Counted from the stretch's first letter, positions 17,966 through 27,895 are shown. The stretch: DNA of 33,941 bases from Cryobacterium frigoriphilum (GCF_004403305.1 NZ_SOHE01000067.1:1-33941), one strand, 5' to 3'. Notes: generated by a model from the letters alone, not told the origin. Numbers and translations: made by a program.

Positions 17966-18439
17966 CTAGGGCAGGGCCTTCGCGAACCAGTGCTCCGCGT
18001 AGGGGTCGTCGTTGTGACGGGCCACCTCGACGTAGCCGAGTCGGGCGTACAGGCGCCGGGCCTCGACGAGATCCGAGCGGGTGTCGAGCCGCAATCGACT
18101 CAGCCCGGACTGCGCTGCGAGTGCTTCGAGGCGAAGTACCAGGAGCGCGCCCACCCCGATCCCCCGGGCCGCGGGATCGACGTAGATTCGGGTGAGCTCA
18201 CCGGTCGTCGCATCGACGACGCGCATGCCGCCGCAGCCCACCGGCGCGCCCGAACGTTCGGCAACCACGAATACCCCGGTCGGCGCCTGCAGGTCGGCAC
18301 TGGGTGACGAGCTCATGGCAGCGTCGACCTCCGCCGCATCCGCCGCCCGCGAATGGTAGCGACCGACGATGTCGGTGAAGTAGGCGCGGATCAGTGTGGC
18401 CGCCACCCCGTCATCGGGTGAGCGGATGTCGATGCGCAC
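17966..18439 (-). CDS. GNAT-family N-acetyltransferase
   Basis: 157 residues with the acetyl-CoA-binding fold. Segments: VGCGGMRVVDATTGELTRIYVDP (motif beta strands), the pyrophosphate loop RGIGVGALL (92-100) and the C-terminal ARRLYARLGYVEVARHNDDP. The closest recognisable type is the small single-domain GNAT acting on small molecules or protein termini; the substrate cannot be told. The GTG at 18437-18439 starts 32 bp after the upstream gene and has only a weak GGCGG ribosome site. Confidence 0.88.
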   Translation of the reverse strand: MRIDIRSPDDGVAATLIRAYFTDIVGRYHSRAADAAEVDAAMSSSPSADLQAPTGVFVVAERSGAPVGCGGMRVVDATTGELTRIYVDPAARGIGVGALLVLRLEALAAQSGLSRLRLDTRSDLVEARRLYARLGYVEVARHNDDPYAEHWFAKALP

Positions 18440-18471
18440 GCCCGTGCCGCCGCGGTTCAGACCGGCCTCGA

Positions 18472-19431
18472 CTAGAACGCGCCGGCGACGAATTCGGAGA
18501 ACTGGGCCGGATCGTCGATCGCGCCCAGGTACTGCACGCCGTCAACGAACACACTCGGAGTTCCGGTAATGGCCGGAAGCCCGGCATCGTCCCCGGCGAA
18601 GGCCGCCTCGGTGTTCAGCTGCGACCACAACTGGTACTGGCCGGAGGTGACACACTCCTCGATGCTCGCGCTGCCCGTTGAGAGCCCGATCAGTTCGGTG
18701 TCGGTCAGCCCTGAGGTACCTTCAGCCGGCTGGTTCGCGTACAGCGCCGCGAGAAAGTCGAGGGTCGTGTCGGGGTTGATCGCGGCCTCACAGGTGAGCG
18801 CCGCCGACGCCCGGGTCGAGTACGCGGTGCCATTTGAAGCGCGATCCAGAAAGGTCAGGGAGTGCAGGCGCAGGGTGATCGCGTCATTGTCGACGGCCAG
18901 GGCGAGCTGCTGACCATTGGCGTCGTCGAAGTCCTTGCAGTATGGGCACAGCGGGTCAAAGAACTGGTCGATGACGACGGGGCCGGTACCCACCTCGAGG
19001 TAGCCCTCGTCGAAGTACGCGGAGCCGAGCTGGCCCTGCGGAACCACCAAGCCGGGCGCCTGCGTGGGCGAGGCGCTCGGGGCGACGTCGTCGCTGCCGA
19101 CGCTGTAGGTCGTCAGGAAGGCCGCGAGGGTCGCCGCGAAGACGATGGCCAGGATCACGGCCACGGTGACCAGGGCAGCCCCGATATAGCCGAGAATCAG
19201 TCCGGCGAGAGCGAGCCCCCGACCGGCCTCGCCGCGTGCGCGAATCTGCGCGAGCGCTATGTGGCCCGTGATGATGGCCACGAGGGACACGACGAAGGCC
19301 GACACGAACGAGACGATCGCGAGCGTGTTCGTCTTCGGTGCGACAGCGTAGGCCGGCGCAGTCGAACCCGGCGCAGTGGAGCCCGGTGCAGTGGAGCCCG
19401 GTGTGTTCTCGGTTGGTGCGGTGCCGGTCAA
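18472..19431 (-). CDS. Membrane-anchored DsbA-like thioredoxin with N-terminal DUF4190 domain
   Basis: 319 residues. Domain order: a disordered head with three GSTAP repeats (about 12-26); a DUF4190-type pair of membrane helices (about 35-105, with GHIALAQIRARGEAGRGLAL between them); a Ser/Pro/Thr linker; then an extracytoplasmic DsbA-like thioredoxin domain (about 138-319). The active site is CPYC (162-165) in FFDPLCPYCKDF, and the cis-proline loop is TGTPSVFVDG. Two further cysteines lie in ALTCEAA and EECVTS. It probably forms or shuffles disulfides in secreted proteins. The TTG at 19429-19431 has GAGGGGG upstream. Confidence 0.87.
   Translation of the reverse strand: MTGTAPTENTPGSTAPGSTAPGSTAPAYAVAPKTNTLAIVSFVSAFVVSLVAIITGHIALAQIRARGEAGRGLALAGLILGYIGAALVTVAVILAIVFAATLAAFLTTYSVGSDDVAPSASPTQAPGLVVPQGQLGSAYFDEGYLEVGTGPVVIDQFFDPLCPYCKDFDDANGQQLALAVDNDAITLRLHSLTFLDRASNGTAYSTRASAALTCEAAINPDTTLDFLAALYANQPAEGTSGLTDTELIGLSTGSASIEECVTSGQYQLWSQLNTEAAFAGDDAGLPAITGTPSVFVDGVQYLGAIDDPAQFSEFVAGAF
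19358..19402. repeat. 15-bp x 3 tandem repeat at the DsbA-like gene start
   Basis: Three units GCAGTSGARCCCGGY at 19358-19372, 19373-19387 and 19388-19402; the last two are identical. On the minus strand they encode GSTAP pentapeptides within the first 26 codons. A diverged fourth unit may follow at 19403-19417. Confidence 0.75.
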
Positions 19432-19464
19432 CGTATCCCCCTCAGGTGCCGGTAGCGAGGTCTG

Positions 19465-19884
19465 CTACGCGGATGGCGCGGTTTGGGCGATCTTGCCGAG
19501 CAGTCCGTTTACGAAGCCGGCCGAATCGTCCGTTGATAACACCTTGGCAGACTCCACGGCCTCGTCGATCGCCACGGCGACCGGAACCGCGTCGTTGTAC
19601 AGGATTTCCCAGATGCCGATGCGCAGAATCGCCCGGTCGATGTTCGGCATGCGAGCCAGGGTCCAGCCCTGCGAATACGTTTCAATCAGTTCGTCGATCT
19701 CGATCTGGTTGTCGACGACCCCGTCGACGATCTCGCGAGCGTACAGCCACGACGCCATGCGGTCGGGTTCGCTCACGGCGCGCTCGGCCTCGCGGGCGAG
19801 GGACTCCGGAATCGTCGACTGCCGCACATCGGCGGCATAGAGAATATCGAGGGCGCGCTTGCGCGCTTTGGTGCGAGCGCTCAC
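19465..19884 (-). CDS. nusB: Transcription antitermination factor NusB
   Basis: 139 residues, all-helical. NusB binds boxA RNA with S10 (NusE) in rRNA antitermination. Signatures: RTKARKRALDILYAAD, RMPNIDRAILRIGIWEILY, VAIDEAVESAKVLSTDDSAG and FVNGLLGKIA. The GTG at 19882-19884 shares a base with the efp stop (TAGTG). efp-nusB adjacency is widespread. Confidence 0.97.
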   Translation of the reverse strand: MSARTKARKRALDILYAADVRQSTIPESLAREAERAVSEPDRMASWLYAREIVDGVVDNQIEIDELIETYSQGWTLARMPNIDRAILRIGIWEILYNDAVPVAVAIDEAVESAKVLSTDDSAGFVNGLLGKIAQTAPSA

Positions 19885-20444
19885 TAGTTGACGCGACCGA
19901 GGTAGTCGCCCGTGCGGGTGTCGACCTTGACGCGGGTGCCCTGTTCGAGGAACAGCGGAACCTGAATCTGAAAACCGGTCTCAACCGTCGCGGGCTTGGT
20001 GCCACCGGTCGAACGGTCGCCCTGCAGGCCGGGCTCTGTGTAGGTGATTTCCAGAACGACGGATGCCGGCAGCTCGACATAGAGCGGGTTTCCGTCGTGC
20101 AAAGCCACGGTCACGGCCTGGCTCTCGAGCATGAAGTTGACGGCGTCGCCGACAACGGCGGACGACACGTGCAGCTGGTCGTAGTCGGCGACGTCCATGA
20201 ACACGTACGAGTCGCCATCGGCGTAGAGGTAGGTGAAGTCGCGACGATCGACGTTCTCGGTCTCGATCTTGGCGCCGGCGTTGAAGGTGCGGTCGACGGT
20301 CTTGCCGCTCACGACGTTCTTGAGCTTGGTGCGCACGAAGGCGCCACCCTTGCCCGGCTTGACGTGCTGAAACTCAATGACGGCCCAGAGGTTGCCATCG
20401 ATCTTGAGGACGACGCCATTCTTGATATCGGCGGTAGAGGCCAT
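19884..20444 (-). CDS. efp: Translation elongation factor P
   Basis: 186 residues with the three-beta-barrel EF-P layout. EF-P rescues ribosomes stalled on polyproline. The tip loop [17 protein letters not shown] carries Lys32 at the tip. No epmA or epmB genes are seen nearby, in keeping with actinobacterial EF-P. The C-terminal signature is GDYLGRVN preceded by [10 protein letters not shown]. The frame is open ten codons further upstream, but the ATG at 20442-20444 gives the family N-terminus [13 protein letters not shown]. Confidence 0.97.
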   Translation of the reverse strand: MASTADIKNGVVLKIDGNLWAVIEFQHVKPGKGGAFVRTKLKNVVSGKTVDRTFNAGAKIETENVDRRDFTYLYADGDSYVFMDVADYDQLHVSSAVVGDAVNFMLESQAVTVALHDGNPLYVELPASVVLEITYTEPGLQGDRSTGGTKPATVETGFQIQVPLFLEQGTRVKVDTRTGDYLGRVN

Positions 20445-20459
20445 GAGGAAGAGGTTTCC

Positions 20460-20477
20460 GTTCAATTCGTTCAATTA
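20460..20477. repeat. 9-bp tandem duplication upstream of efp
   Basis: GTTCAATTC (20460-20468) followed directly by GTTCAATTA (20469-20477), in the 57-bp gap between efp and aroQ. Confidence 0.6.
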
Positions 20478-20501
20478 GGAAGGTGCACGGCCCATTCGGC
20501 C

Positions 20502-20960
20502 TCAAACGAGTGTAGTTCCCCCAGCGGGGGCACGTGTGACGAAGTCGAGGGCGAGGCGGTAGGAATCGAAACCGAGACCGGCGATCACCCCGGTTGCCAC
20601 CGCGCTCACGACGCTCGTGTGGCGGAAGGTCTCGCGCGCGTGCGGGTTACTGATGTGTACTTCGATGAGCGGCAGCCCCGCCTTGGTGACGAGCGCCGCC
20701 GCATCGCGCAGCGCGTAGCTATAGTGCGTGAACGCCGCCGGGTTGAGAATCACCGGCATGCCCTCGTCGACTGCCTCATATATCCAGTGAATGAGTTCGG
20801 CCTCGTCGTCGGTCTGGCGCAGGTCCACCGTGACCCCGGCAGGGGCAGCGGCGACCAGCAGCTCGCGCAGGTCGTCGAGGTTGGCCGAACCGTAGACATC
20901 CGGTTCCCGGCTGCCGAGGCGCCCCAGGTTCGGACCGTTCAGAACGAGGATTGTAGTCAT
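20502..20960 (-). CDS. aroQ: 3-dehydroquinate dehydratase, type II
   Basis: Converts 3-dehydroquinate to 3-dehydroshikimate, the third shikimate-pathway step. 152 residues, the usual dodecameric type II length. Active-site features: NGPNLGRLGSREPDVYG with Arg18 and catalytic Tyr23, NPAAFTHYSYALRDA, and EVHISNPHARETFRHTS with the catalytic His. The ATG at 20958-20960 has a poor ribosome site and lies inside a short tandem repeat. In related genomes aroQ commonly follows aroB directly; here an accessory block separates them. Confidence 0.96.
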   Translation of the reverse strand: MTTILVLNGPNLGRLGSREPDVYGSANLDDLRELLVAAAPAGVTVDLRQTDDEAELIHWIYEAVDEGMPVILNPAAFTHYSYALRDAAALVTKAGLPLIEVHISNPHARETFRHTSVVSAVATGVIAGLGFDSYRLALDFVTRAPAGGTTLV

Positions 20961-20986
20961 CCATTGATCTTAATCCATTGAACTGT
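20959..20986. repeat. 14-bp tandem duplication at the aroQ start
   Basis: ATCCATTGATCTTA (20959-20972) and ATCCATTGAACTGT (20973-20986); the first nine bases are identical. On the minus strand TCAATGGAT occurs twice, and the copy nearer the gene runs into the start codon. Confidence 0.5.
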
Positions 20987-21022
20987 ACGGCCCGAAGCTC
21001 ACCGGGCGCCACGCGCCATCAC

Positions 21023-21427
21023 TCAACCGCGGAGGACCACGACCCCGTCATCGTGGGCCATGAACACGCCCATGATGCGCGCCACCGGGGCAAATGAGGC
21101 CCGGAGTTCCGTTCCCCAGTCCCGATCAGGAGGGGTGAGCGCAGCCGGCCCCGGGCGTTCAAGGGTGAGGATCACGCTGCCACCGGGCGCATGGTCCTCG
21201 AGCAGCGCGGCCAGAGTGCCGGCGAAGAGAGTCAGGTCCCCCGGCTCGGGGCGCAGCGGAATGTCCTCGAGGGGAATCAGGACCGGCACCTGCCTCCCGT
21301 GCCGGTCAAGCAGCATGAACCAGAGTTTGCGCACGATCGCGGGGCCGACAAGGTCGGCCACCCGGTCCTGGGCCTCGGCGACGGTCGTCACCGGAGCGGC
21401 GTCTTCGAGCTTCAGAGAAGGAGTCAT
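21023..21427 (-). CDS. Conserved hypothetical protein
   Basis: 134 residues, function not recognised. It contains a central alternating hydrophobic region (IVRKLWFMLLDRHGRQVPVLIPLED) and a C-terminal stretch RDWGTELRASFAPVARIMGV. There is no signal peptide and no membrane segment. It looks like a small soluble alpha/beta protein. The ATG at 21425-21427 follows GGTGGG. It lies 62 bp upstream of aroQ on the same strand and divergent from the first GAF regulator. Codon usage matches its neighbours, so it is likely real. Confidence 0.75.
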   Translation of the reverse strand: MTPSLKLEDAAPVTTVAEAQDRVADLVGPAIVRKLWFMLLDRHGRQVPVLIPLEDIPLRPEPGDLTLFAGTLAALLEDHAPGGSVILTLERPGPAALTPPDRDWGTELRASFAPVARIMGVFMAHDDGVVVLRG

Positions 21428-21463
21428 GCGCCCACCATGCAGCGATTCGCCCGCGCCGTGGAG

Positions 21464-21472
21464 TTATCCACA
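21464..21472 (+). promoter_or_regulatory. Single perfect DnaA-box sequence
   Basis: TTATCCACA matches the classical DnaA box exactly. It lies 37 bp upstream of the hypothetical gene start, in the divergent region. It is isolated, with no cluster of further boxes, so it is not an origin. It may be chance or a DnaA-responsive promoter site. Confidence 0.35.
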
Positions 21473-21599
21473 GGACCAATCTCGGTCTGGCACGAGATTG
21501 AGGTTCGAGCATGTACTCAGGCTCCACGGCAGGCTCCCGCATAGACTGAATTGCCCGGCCCGGCACACCCGCACTCGTCGCCGATGGCCCGCCGAACGG

Positions 21600-22991
21600 A
21601 TGTCGATGCCCAGCGCCCTCAGCAAGACCCGAAACTGGTTCACTCATCCCGGCAGCGCGCCACAGCTCGTGCAGGGCGAGTTCGAGCACAGCGTGCTGTT
21701 GCACGACGACCTGCCGCAGGGCGAGCTCGTGCGGGCCAGCTGGCAGCGTTCCCGATCACTCGAGCTCGACCCCGACGCACTCGTCGCCGAGCCCAGCCTG
21801 ACGTTCGGCCAGCTTCGCCGGCTGCGGGACGACCATCCGCTCGCCGCCGTGTTGCCGGTCGTGCACAGCCTGTTGATTCGGCACGCGGTCGACGCCGGCC
21901 TTGTCGTGGCCGTGAGCGACGAATTCGGCCGGTTGCTGTGGCTCGACGGTGACCGGGTGTTGCGCCGCCAGGTCGAGGCCATGAACTTCGTCGAGGGCGC
22001 CGACTGGTCAGAGGCCCACGCCGGAACCAACGCGCCCGGCCTGGCCCTCGCGCTCGACCGCGCCGTGCAGATTCGCGGCCCCGAACACTTCAATCGCCTC
22101 GCCCTCGCCTGGAGCTGCACGGCGGTTCCCGTGCACGCCCCCGACGGCCGCGTGATCGGCGTCATCGACATCACCGGGGGAACGGATGCCGTGGCCCGGC
22201 AGACCCTGCCGCTCGTGCAGGCGTCCGTCGCCGCGCTGCAAGCCGAGCTGCGGATCAACGCGCTGACCCTGGCACCGTCGCTGGCGCCGGCGTCACGCGG
22301 AACCGTGCCCCACAAGACGCGCCCGGCCGTCATGCGCCTCGCGGCAACGCCGTCGGCCGCAGTTGCGGTCGCCGTGCCCCTGCACAAGGCCGGCCCGGTC
22401 GCCCTGAGCGTGCTCGGCACCGACCACGGGCGGCTCGAGAGCGGGGACCGGTCGATCGAGATTCGCCCGCGGCACGCCGAGATCCTCACCCTGCTGGCCT
22501 GGTACCCCGGCGGGCTCTCGGCCGAGCGGCTCGCATCGCTGCTGCACGAGCAGACGAGTTCGCTCGACACCCTGCGCTCCGAAATGGTGCGGCTGCGCAA
22601 GGCCCTCGACCGCCTCAGCCCCCGCATCGTGATCAGTTCCCAGCCCTACCGGCTCGAATCGGCCGTCGACCTCGACGCCCAGCGAGTGTTGACGCTGCTG
22701 GAGCGCGGGGCCCACCGAGTCGCCCTCGCCGCCTACCGCGGTCCGCTGTTGCCCCGGTCGATCGCCCCCGGCATCGTCGAGATCCGCGCCGAGGTCAGCG
22801 CCCGGCTGCGCGAATCGCTCCTGAGCGATGCATCCGTCGATCTGCTGCTGACCTACGCGCGCACCGACGAGGCCCGCTACGACGAGGAGGTCTGGCGAGC
22901 CTGTCTCGAGCTGTTGCCCGCGCATTCCCCGAAGCGGGCGAGCATCGTGGCGCGGCTGGCGAGCATTCAGGTCGAGATCGCCGGCCGCTGA
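21600..22991 (+). CDS. GAF-domain transcriptional regulator with SARP/BTAD-like C-terminus (copy 1)
   Basis: 463 residues. The N-terminal half resembles the sensor part of AcoR/DhaR activators: RASWQRSRSLELDPD (45-59), then a GAF domain (about 85-215) with [25 protein letters not shown] and WSCTAVPVH. The sigma-54 AAA+ and Fis domains expected after it are missing. Instead, a winged helix (about 285-355, TLRSEMVRLRKALDRLSPRI, PYRLES) and a BTAD-like helical region (about 356-460, [28 protein letters not shown]) follow, as in SARP activators. It probably senses an aldehyde or alcohol and activates the adjacent dehydrogenase. The start is uncertain: ATG 21600 or 21606, both with weak ribosome sites; the paralogue's length supports this choice. 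Confidence 0.85.
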   Translation: MSMPSALSKTRNWFTHPGSAPQLVQGEFEHSVLLHDDLPQGELVRASWQRSRSLELDPDALVAEPSLTFGQLRRLRDDHPLAAVLPVVHSLLIRHAVDAGLVVAVSDEFGRLLWLDGDRVLRRQVEAMNFVEGADWSEAHAGTNAPGLALALDRAVQIRGPEHFNRLALAWSCTAVPVHAPDGRVIGVIDITGGTDAVARQTLPLVQASVAALQAELRINALTLAPSLAPASRGTVPHKTRPAVMRLAATPSAAVAVAVPLHKAGPVALSVLGTDHGRLESGDRSIEIRPRHAEILTLLAWYPGGLSAERLASLLHEQTSSLDTLRSEMVRLRKALDRLSPRIVISSQPYRLESAVDLDAQRVLTLLERGAHRVALAAYRGPLLPRSIAPGIVEIRAEVSARLRESLLSDASVDLLLTYARTDEARYDEEVWRACLELLPAHSPKRASIVARLASIQVEIAGR

Positions 22992-23000
22992 GCACACAGC

Positions 23001-23066
23001 CGGCACCGGACAGCCAACACCGGGCAACGTTCGGCAAGGGGTCGGCAACCCCGTGCGATTTAGCTT
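23001..23066 (+). promoter_or_regulatory. Five CGGCAAC-like direct repeats plus -10-like TAGCTT before the first aldehyde dehydrogenase
   Basis: Heptamers CGGCACC (23001), AGCCAAC (23012), GGGCAAC (23022), CGGCAAG (23032) and CGGCAAC (23043) are spaced 11, 10, 10 and 11 bp apart, on one face of the helix. The last CAAC is followed by 11 nt and then TAGCTT (23061-23066), a possible -10. SARP-type winged helices bind heptameric direct repeats at about 11-bp spacing close to the -10. This is therefore a candidate activator site for the upstream regulator. Confidence 0.55.
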
Positions 23067-23075
23067 TGACAGTGA

Positions 23076-23091
23076 GGCCGCCTGAGCGGCC
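23076..23091 (+). promoter_or_regulatory. Leader hairpin before the first aldehyde dehydrogenase
   Basis: Perfect GGCCGC-CTGA-GCGGCC stem-loop in the region expected to be transcribed leader. A smaller GACG-CTGG-CGTC hairpin at 23117-23128 stands just before the GAGGAG ribosome site. Function unknown; no T-run follows. Confidence 0.35.
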
Positions 23092-23142
23092 AGGCGCAGC
23101 GGCCGAGACCCTCTTAGACGCTGGCGTCCACTGAGGAGTTCA

Positions 23143-24666
<1,524 letters not shown>

Positions 24667-24678
24667 ACCGATTCACGA

Positions 24679-24720
24679 GCGGATGCCGCGGTGCCACTGG
24701 CACCGCGGCATCCGCCTTTT
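24679..24720 (+). terminator. Strong intrinsic terminator after aldehyde dehydrogenase copy 1
   Basis: A perfect 17-bp inverted repeat (24679-24695 with 24699-24715), loop ACT, followed by CTTTT. It ends 13 bp after the stop codon region begins to clear and separates the first regulator-dehydrogenase module from the second. Confidence 0.92.
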
Positions 24721-24822
24721 AACTGGCCGCACCCGTGTGAGCGCCCATTTCGCGCTTATGCTGGAAGTCCCGACCGGCTGATGACGCCCGTGTCGCTTCA
24801 GACCCGTGAGGATCGAAGGTTG

Positions 24823-26205
24823 ATGATAAGTCCCTGGACCGCTTTCTCCCCCGAGGATTCCGAGCGCGCCACATTTGCCCAACTCGAAAAGGCCCACGAG
24901 TCCGCCGTCTCGGATCAGGTCATGCGCAGCGGCGTGCGGCGGCTCGTGCAGGAATCCTGGGTTCGATCGCTGTCGCTGCGACTCGACCCATCGACCGTCG
25001 CCCCCGAACATGAGCTCAGTGCCGACGAACTACGCGACCTGCGCAGCCGTCATCCGCTGTCCTCGGTGTTGCCCGTCGTACACAACCTGCTCATCCGCCA
25101 TGCCTTCGATGCCGGGCTGATCGTCGCCGTCGGTGACGAGTCCGGACGCCTGCTCTGGATCGACGGCGACCGGGTGCTGCGGCGCAAGGCCGAGGAAATG
25201 ATGTTCGTCGAGGGAGCCGACTGGTCGGAACGCCGGGTCGGAACGAGCGCGCCCGGCACCGCGCTCGCACTGGGCCACGGAATCCAGATTCAGCGCGCCG
25301 AGCATTTCAATCGCATGGCGCATCCCTGGAGCTGCACCGCCGTTCCCATCCATGACCCGGAGTCCGGTGTCGTTCTCGGCGTCATCGACATCACCGGTGG
25401 CGCGGATGCCGTCGCTCCCCAGACCCTGCCGCTCGTCGAGGCCGCCGTCGCGGCGATCGAGGCAGAGCTGCGCATCCAGCGCCTCGGACTCGCCGCCGAC
25501 GAACAGGGCGCCGCCCGGGTCGGCCTGGCGCTCACACCGACCCCGCGGCGGCGCGAGGCCCCGGCCGGCCTGACCATTCTGGGCAGCGACAACGGCCAGC
25601 TGACCGTCGGCGGTACCACCGTAGAAATCAGCCCGCGCCACGCCGAGATTCTGACCCTGCTGGCCTGGCACCGACAGGGGCTCTCTGCCGACCGCCTCGC
25701 GCTCATGCTTAGCGACCAGGCCAACGGGGTCGACACGGTGCGCGCCGAGATGGTGCGGGTGCGCAAGGTGCTCGACGCCCTGAGCCCGCGCATCGTGATC
25801 AGCTCCCGCCCGTATCGGCTCGAGTCGCCCCTCGAACTGGATGCTCAACGGGTGCTGGCCTTTCTCGAACGGGGCGCCCACCGGGTCGCGCTCGGCGCCT
25901 ATCGCGGCGCCGTGCTACCCAACTCCCTGGCACCGGGCATCGTGGAACTGCGCGCGGAGGTCAGCGCGAGGCTGCGCGAGTCGATGCTGAGCGACGCCTC
26001 GCCCGACCTGCTGCTGGACTATGCCCGCAGCGAGGAAGCCACCTACGACACCGAGGTCTGGCGGGCCTGCCTGGAACTGCTGCCCCCGCGATCCCCCAAG
26101 CGAGCGACGGTCGTGGCGCGCCTGAACCGCATCGAAAATGAACTGAATCGTGCGGACGCCCCGCTTGCCGGGCACCGCAACCTTTCGCAACGTTCCGTGC
26201 CCTAG
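24823..26205 (+). CDS. GAF-domain transcriptional regulator with SARP/BTAD-like C-terminus (copy 2)
   Basis: 460 residues, collinear with copy 1. AcoR-like entry [13 protein letters not shown] (45-57), GAF domain with [25 protein letters not shown] and WSCTAVPIH, and [20 protein letters not shown]. The C-terminal winged helix ([41 protein letters not shown]) and BTAD-like part ([20 protein letters not shown]) match copy 1, again without AAA+ or Fis domains. The ATG at 24823-24825 has GAGGA about 10 nt upstream; another in-frame ATG at 24781 is possible. Its TAG stop is part of the TAGCCT hexamer proposed as -10 for the following dehydrogenase. Confidence 0.85.
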   Translation: MISPWTAFSPEDSERATFAQLEKAHESAVSDQVMRSGVRRLVQESWVRSLSLRLDPSTVAPEHELSADELRDLRSRHPLSSVLPVVHNLLIRHAFDAGLIVAVGDESGRLLWIDGDRVLRRKAEEMMFVEGADWSERRVGTSAPGTALALGHGIQIQRAEHFNRMAHPWSCTAVPIHDPESGVVLGVIDITGGADAVAPQTLPLVEAAVAAIEAELRIQRLGLAADEQGAARVGLALTPTPRRREAPAGLTILGSDNGQLTVGGTTVEISPRHAEILTLLAWHRQGLSADRLALMLSDQANGVDTVRAEMVRVRKVLDALSPRIVISSRPYRLESPLELDAQRVLAFLERGAHRVALGAYRGAVLPNSLAPGIVELRAEVSARLRESMLSDASPDLLLDYARSEEATYDTEVWRACLELLPPRSPKRATVVARLNRIENELNRADAPLAGHRNLSQRSVP

Positions 26206-26208
26206 CCT
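26176..26208 (+). promoter_or_regulatory. Two CGCAAC direct repeats plus -10-like TAGCCT before the second aldehyde dehydrogenase
   Basis: CGCAAC at 26176-26181 and 26186-26191, 10 bp apart. The second CAAC is followed by exactly 11 nt and TAGCCT (26203-26208), the same geometry as before copy 1. The repeats lie inside the 3' end of the copy-2 regulator gene. GCAACGTTC (26187-26195) also occurs at 23024-23032. Confidence 0.45.
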
Positions 26209-26261
26209 CTACTCACGGTCGCAAGTGCGGCCGCCGACATCGTCGTCGACAGAGGAGTGCC

Positions 26262-27785
26262 ATGACTGTTTATGCAACCCCCGGATCCCCCGACTCGAAG
26301 GTCACCTTCAAGTCCCGCTATGAGAACTGGATCGGCGGCGAGTGGGTTGCTCCCGTCAAGGGCCAGTACTTCGAAGACATCTCCCCCGTCAACGGCAAGG
26401 CGTTCACCGAGGTCGCCCGCGGAACCGCCGAGGACATCGACCTCGCCCTCGACGCCGCGCACAAGGCCGCACCGGCCTGGGGCAAGACGAGCGCCGCCGA
26501 ACGTGCGCGCGTGCTGAACCTCATCGCCGATACGATCGACGCCAACCTCGAGCTGCTTGCCGTGGCCGAGACCTGGGACAACGGCAAGCCGGTGCGCGAA
26601 ACCCTCAACGCCGACATCCCGCTCGCCGCCGACCACTTCAGGTACTTCGCTTCGGCAATCCGCGCGCAGGACGGCGACCACGCCCAGCTCGACGGTGACA
26701 CCGTCTCCTATCAGTTCCACGAGCCGCTCGGCGTTGTCGGCCAGATCATCCCCTGGAACTTCCCCATCCTGATGGCCGTCTGGAAGCTGGCTCCCGCCCT
26801 CGCCGCCGGCAACACCGTCGTGCTCAAGCCCGCAGAGCAGACCCCCGCGTCGATCCTCGTGCTCATCGAACTGCTCGGCAACATTCTTCCCCCGGGCGTC
26901 GTGAACATCGTCAATGGGTTCGGACTCGAAGCAGGCAAGCCCCTCGCCTCGAGCAAGCGCATCCGTAAGATCGCCTTCACCGGTGAAACCTCCACCGGCC
27001 GCCTCATCCTGCAGTATGCTTCGGCCAACATCATCCCCTCCACGGTTGAACTCGGCGGCAAGAGCCCGAACATCTTCTTCAGCGACGTGGCGCAGGAAAA
27101 GGATGCCTTCTACGACAAGGCGCAGGAGGGCTTTGTGCTCTTCGCGTTCAACCAGGGCGAGGTCTGCACCGCGCCGAGCCGCGCGCTGCTGCAGAAGCCC
27201 ATCTATGACAGCTTCCTCAGCGACGCCGTCGCACGCACCGCCAAGGCGATCCAGGGCAACCCCCTCGACACCAACACACAGGTCGGCGCCCAGGCGAGCA
27301 ACGACCAGCTCGAGAAGATCCTCTCCTACATCGACATCGGCAAGAAGGAGGGCGCCAAACTGGCCCTCGGTGGCGAACGTGCCGACCTCGGCGGTGACCT
27401 CACGGGCGGCTACTACGTGCAGCCGACCATCTTCGAGGGCAACAACAAGATGCGCCTGTTCCAGGAGGAGATCTTCGGACCGGTACTCGCAGTCACGAGC
27501 TTCACCGACTACGACGATGCCATCTCGATCGCCAACGACACCCTGTACGGTCTGGGTGCCGGTGTCTGGTCGCGTAACGGTAACGTCGCCTACCGTGCCG
27601 GTCGCGACATTCAGGCCGGTCGTGTCTGGGTCAACAACTACCACGCCTACCCGGCCGGCGCCGCCTTCGGTGGCTACAAGAGCTCGGGTATCGGGCGCGA
27701 AAACAACAAGCTCGCACTCGGCCACTACCAGCAGACGAAGAACCTGCTGGTGTCCTACTCCGAGAACGCACTCGGCTTCTTCTAA
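26262..27785 (+). CDS. NAD(P)-dependent aldehyde dehydrogenase, AldB/ExaC type (copy 2)
   Basis: 507 residues, alignable without gaps to copy 1. Catalytic residues at the same positions: Asn166, Lys189, Glu263 and Cys302 ([12 protein letters not shown]). Differences cluster on the surface and in segments such as [16 protein letters not shown], which may alter substrate range. AGAGGAG precedes the ATG. An intrinsic terminator follows, then a DUF779 gene, a frequent companion of this dehydrogenase class. The tandem arrangement with its own regulator suggests duplication of a regulator-dehydrogenase unit and later specialisation. Confidence 0.95.
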   Translation: MTVYATPGSPDSKVTFKSRYENWIGGEWVAPVKGQYFEDISPVNGKAFTEVARGTAEDIDLALDAAHKAAPAWGKTSAAERARVLNLIADTIDANLELLAVAETWDNGKPVRETLNADIPLAADHFRYFASAIRAQDGDHAQLDGDTVSYQFHEPLGVVGQIIPWNFPILMAVWKLAPALAAGNTVVLKPAEQTPASILVLIELLGNILPPGVVNIVNGFGLEAGKPLASSKRIRKIAFTGETSTGRLILQYASANIIPSTVELGGKSPNIFFSDVAQEKDAFYDKAQEGFVLFAFNQGEVCTAPSRALLQKPIYDSFLSDAVARTAKAIQGNPLDTNTQVGAQASNDQLEKILSYIDIGKKEGAKLALGGERADLGGDLTGGYYVQPTIFEGNNKMRLFQEEIFGPVLAVTSFTDYDDAISIANDTLYGLGAGVWSRNGNVAYRAGRDIQAGRVWVNNYHAYPAGAAFGGYKSSGIGRENNKLALGHYQQTKNLLVSYSENALGFF

Positions 27786-27819
27786 AGCCGGGTTTCTTCT
27801 CACCAACATCGCTAGTCAG

Positions 27820-27859
27820 GGGGCTGCCGACGACGTAACGTCGAGGGCAGCCCCTTTTT
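27820..27859 (+). terminator. Intrinsic terminator between aldehyde dehydrogenase copy 2 and the DUF779 gene
   Basis: Stem GGGGCTGCC (27820-27828) with GGCAGCCCC (27846-27854). The loop can fold further as CGACG-TAA-CGTCG, and five T follow (27855-27859). It stands 36 bp before the DUF779 start, so that gene is either read through or has a promoter not visible here. Confidence 0.9.
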
Positions 27860-27895
27860 ACGCACACACATACAGTCAGCCAGGAGGTCAGGTCA

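Noticed and set aside
21464..21472. Replication origin suggested by the DnaA box
   Set aside because: Single box, no AT-rich unwinding region, and no dnaA, dnaN or parAB nearby.
26202..27809. A long open frame (over 530 codons) antisense to aldehyde dehydrogenase copy 2, and a similar one (23140-24606) antisense to copy 1
   Set aside because: Both run opposite a clearly real gene with intact catalytic residues. Their similarity follows from the homology of the sense genes and GC-rich third codon positions. Neither has a recognisable domain.
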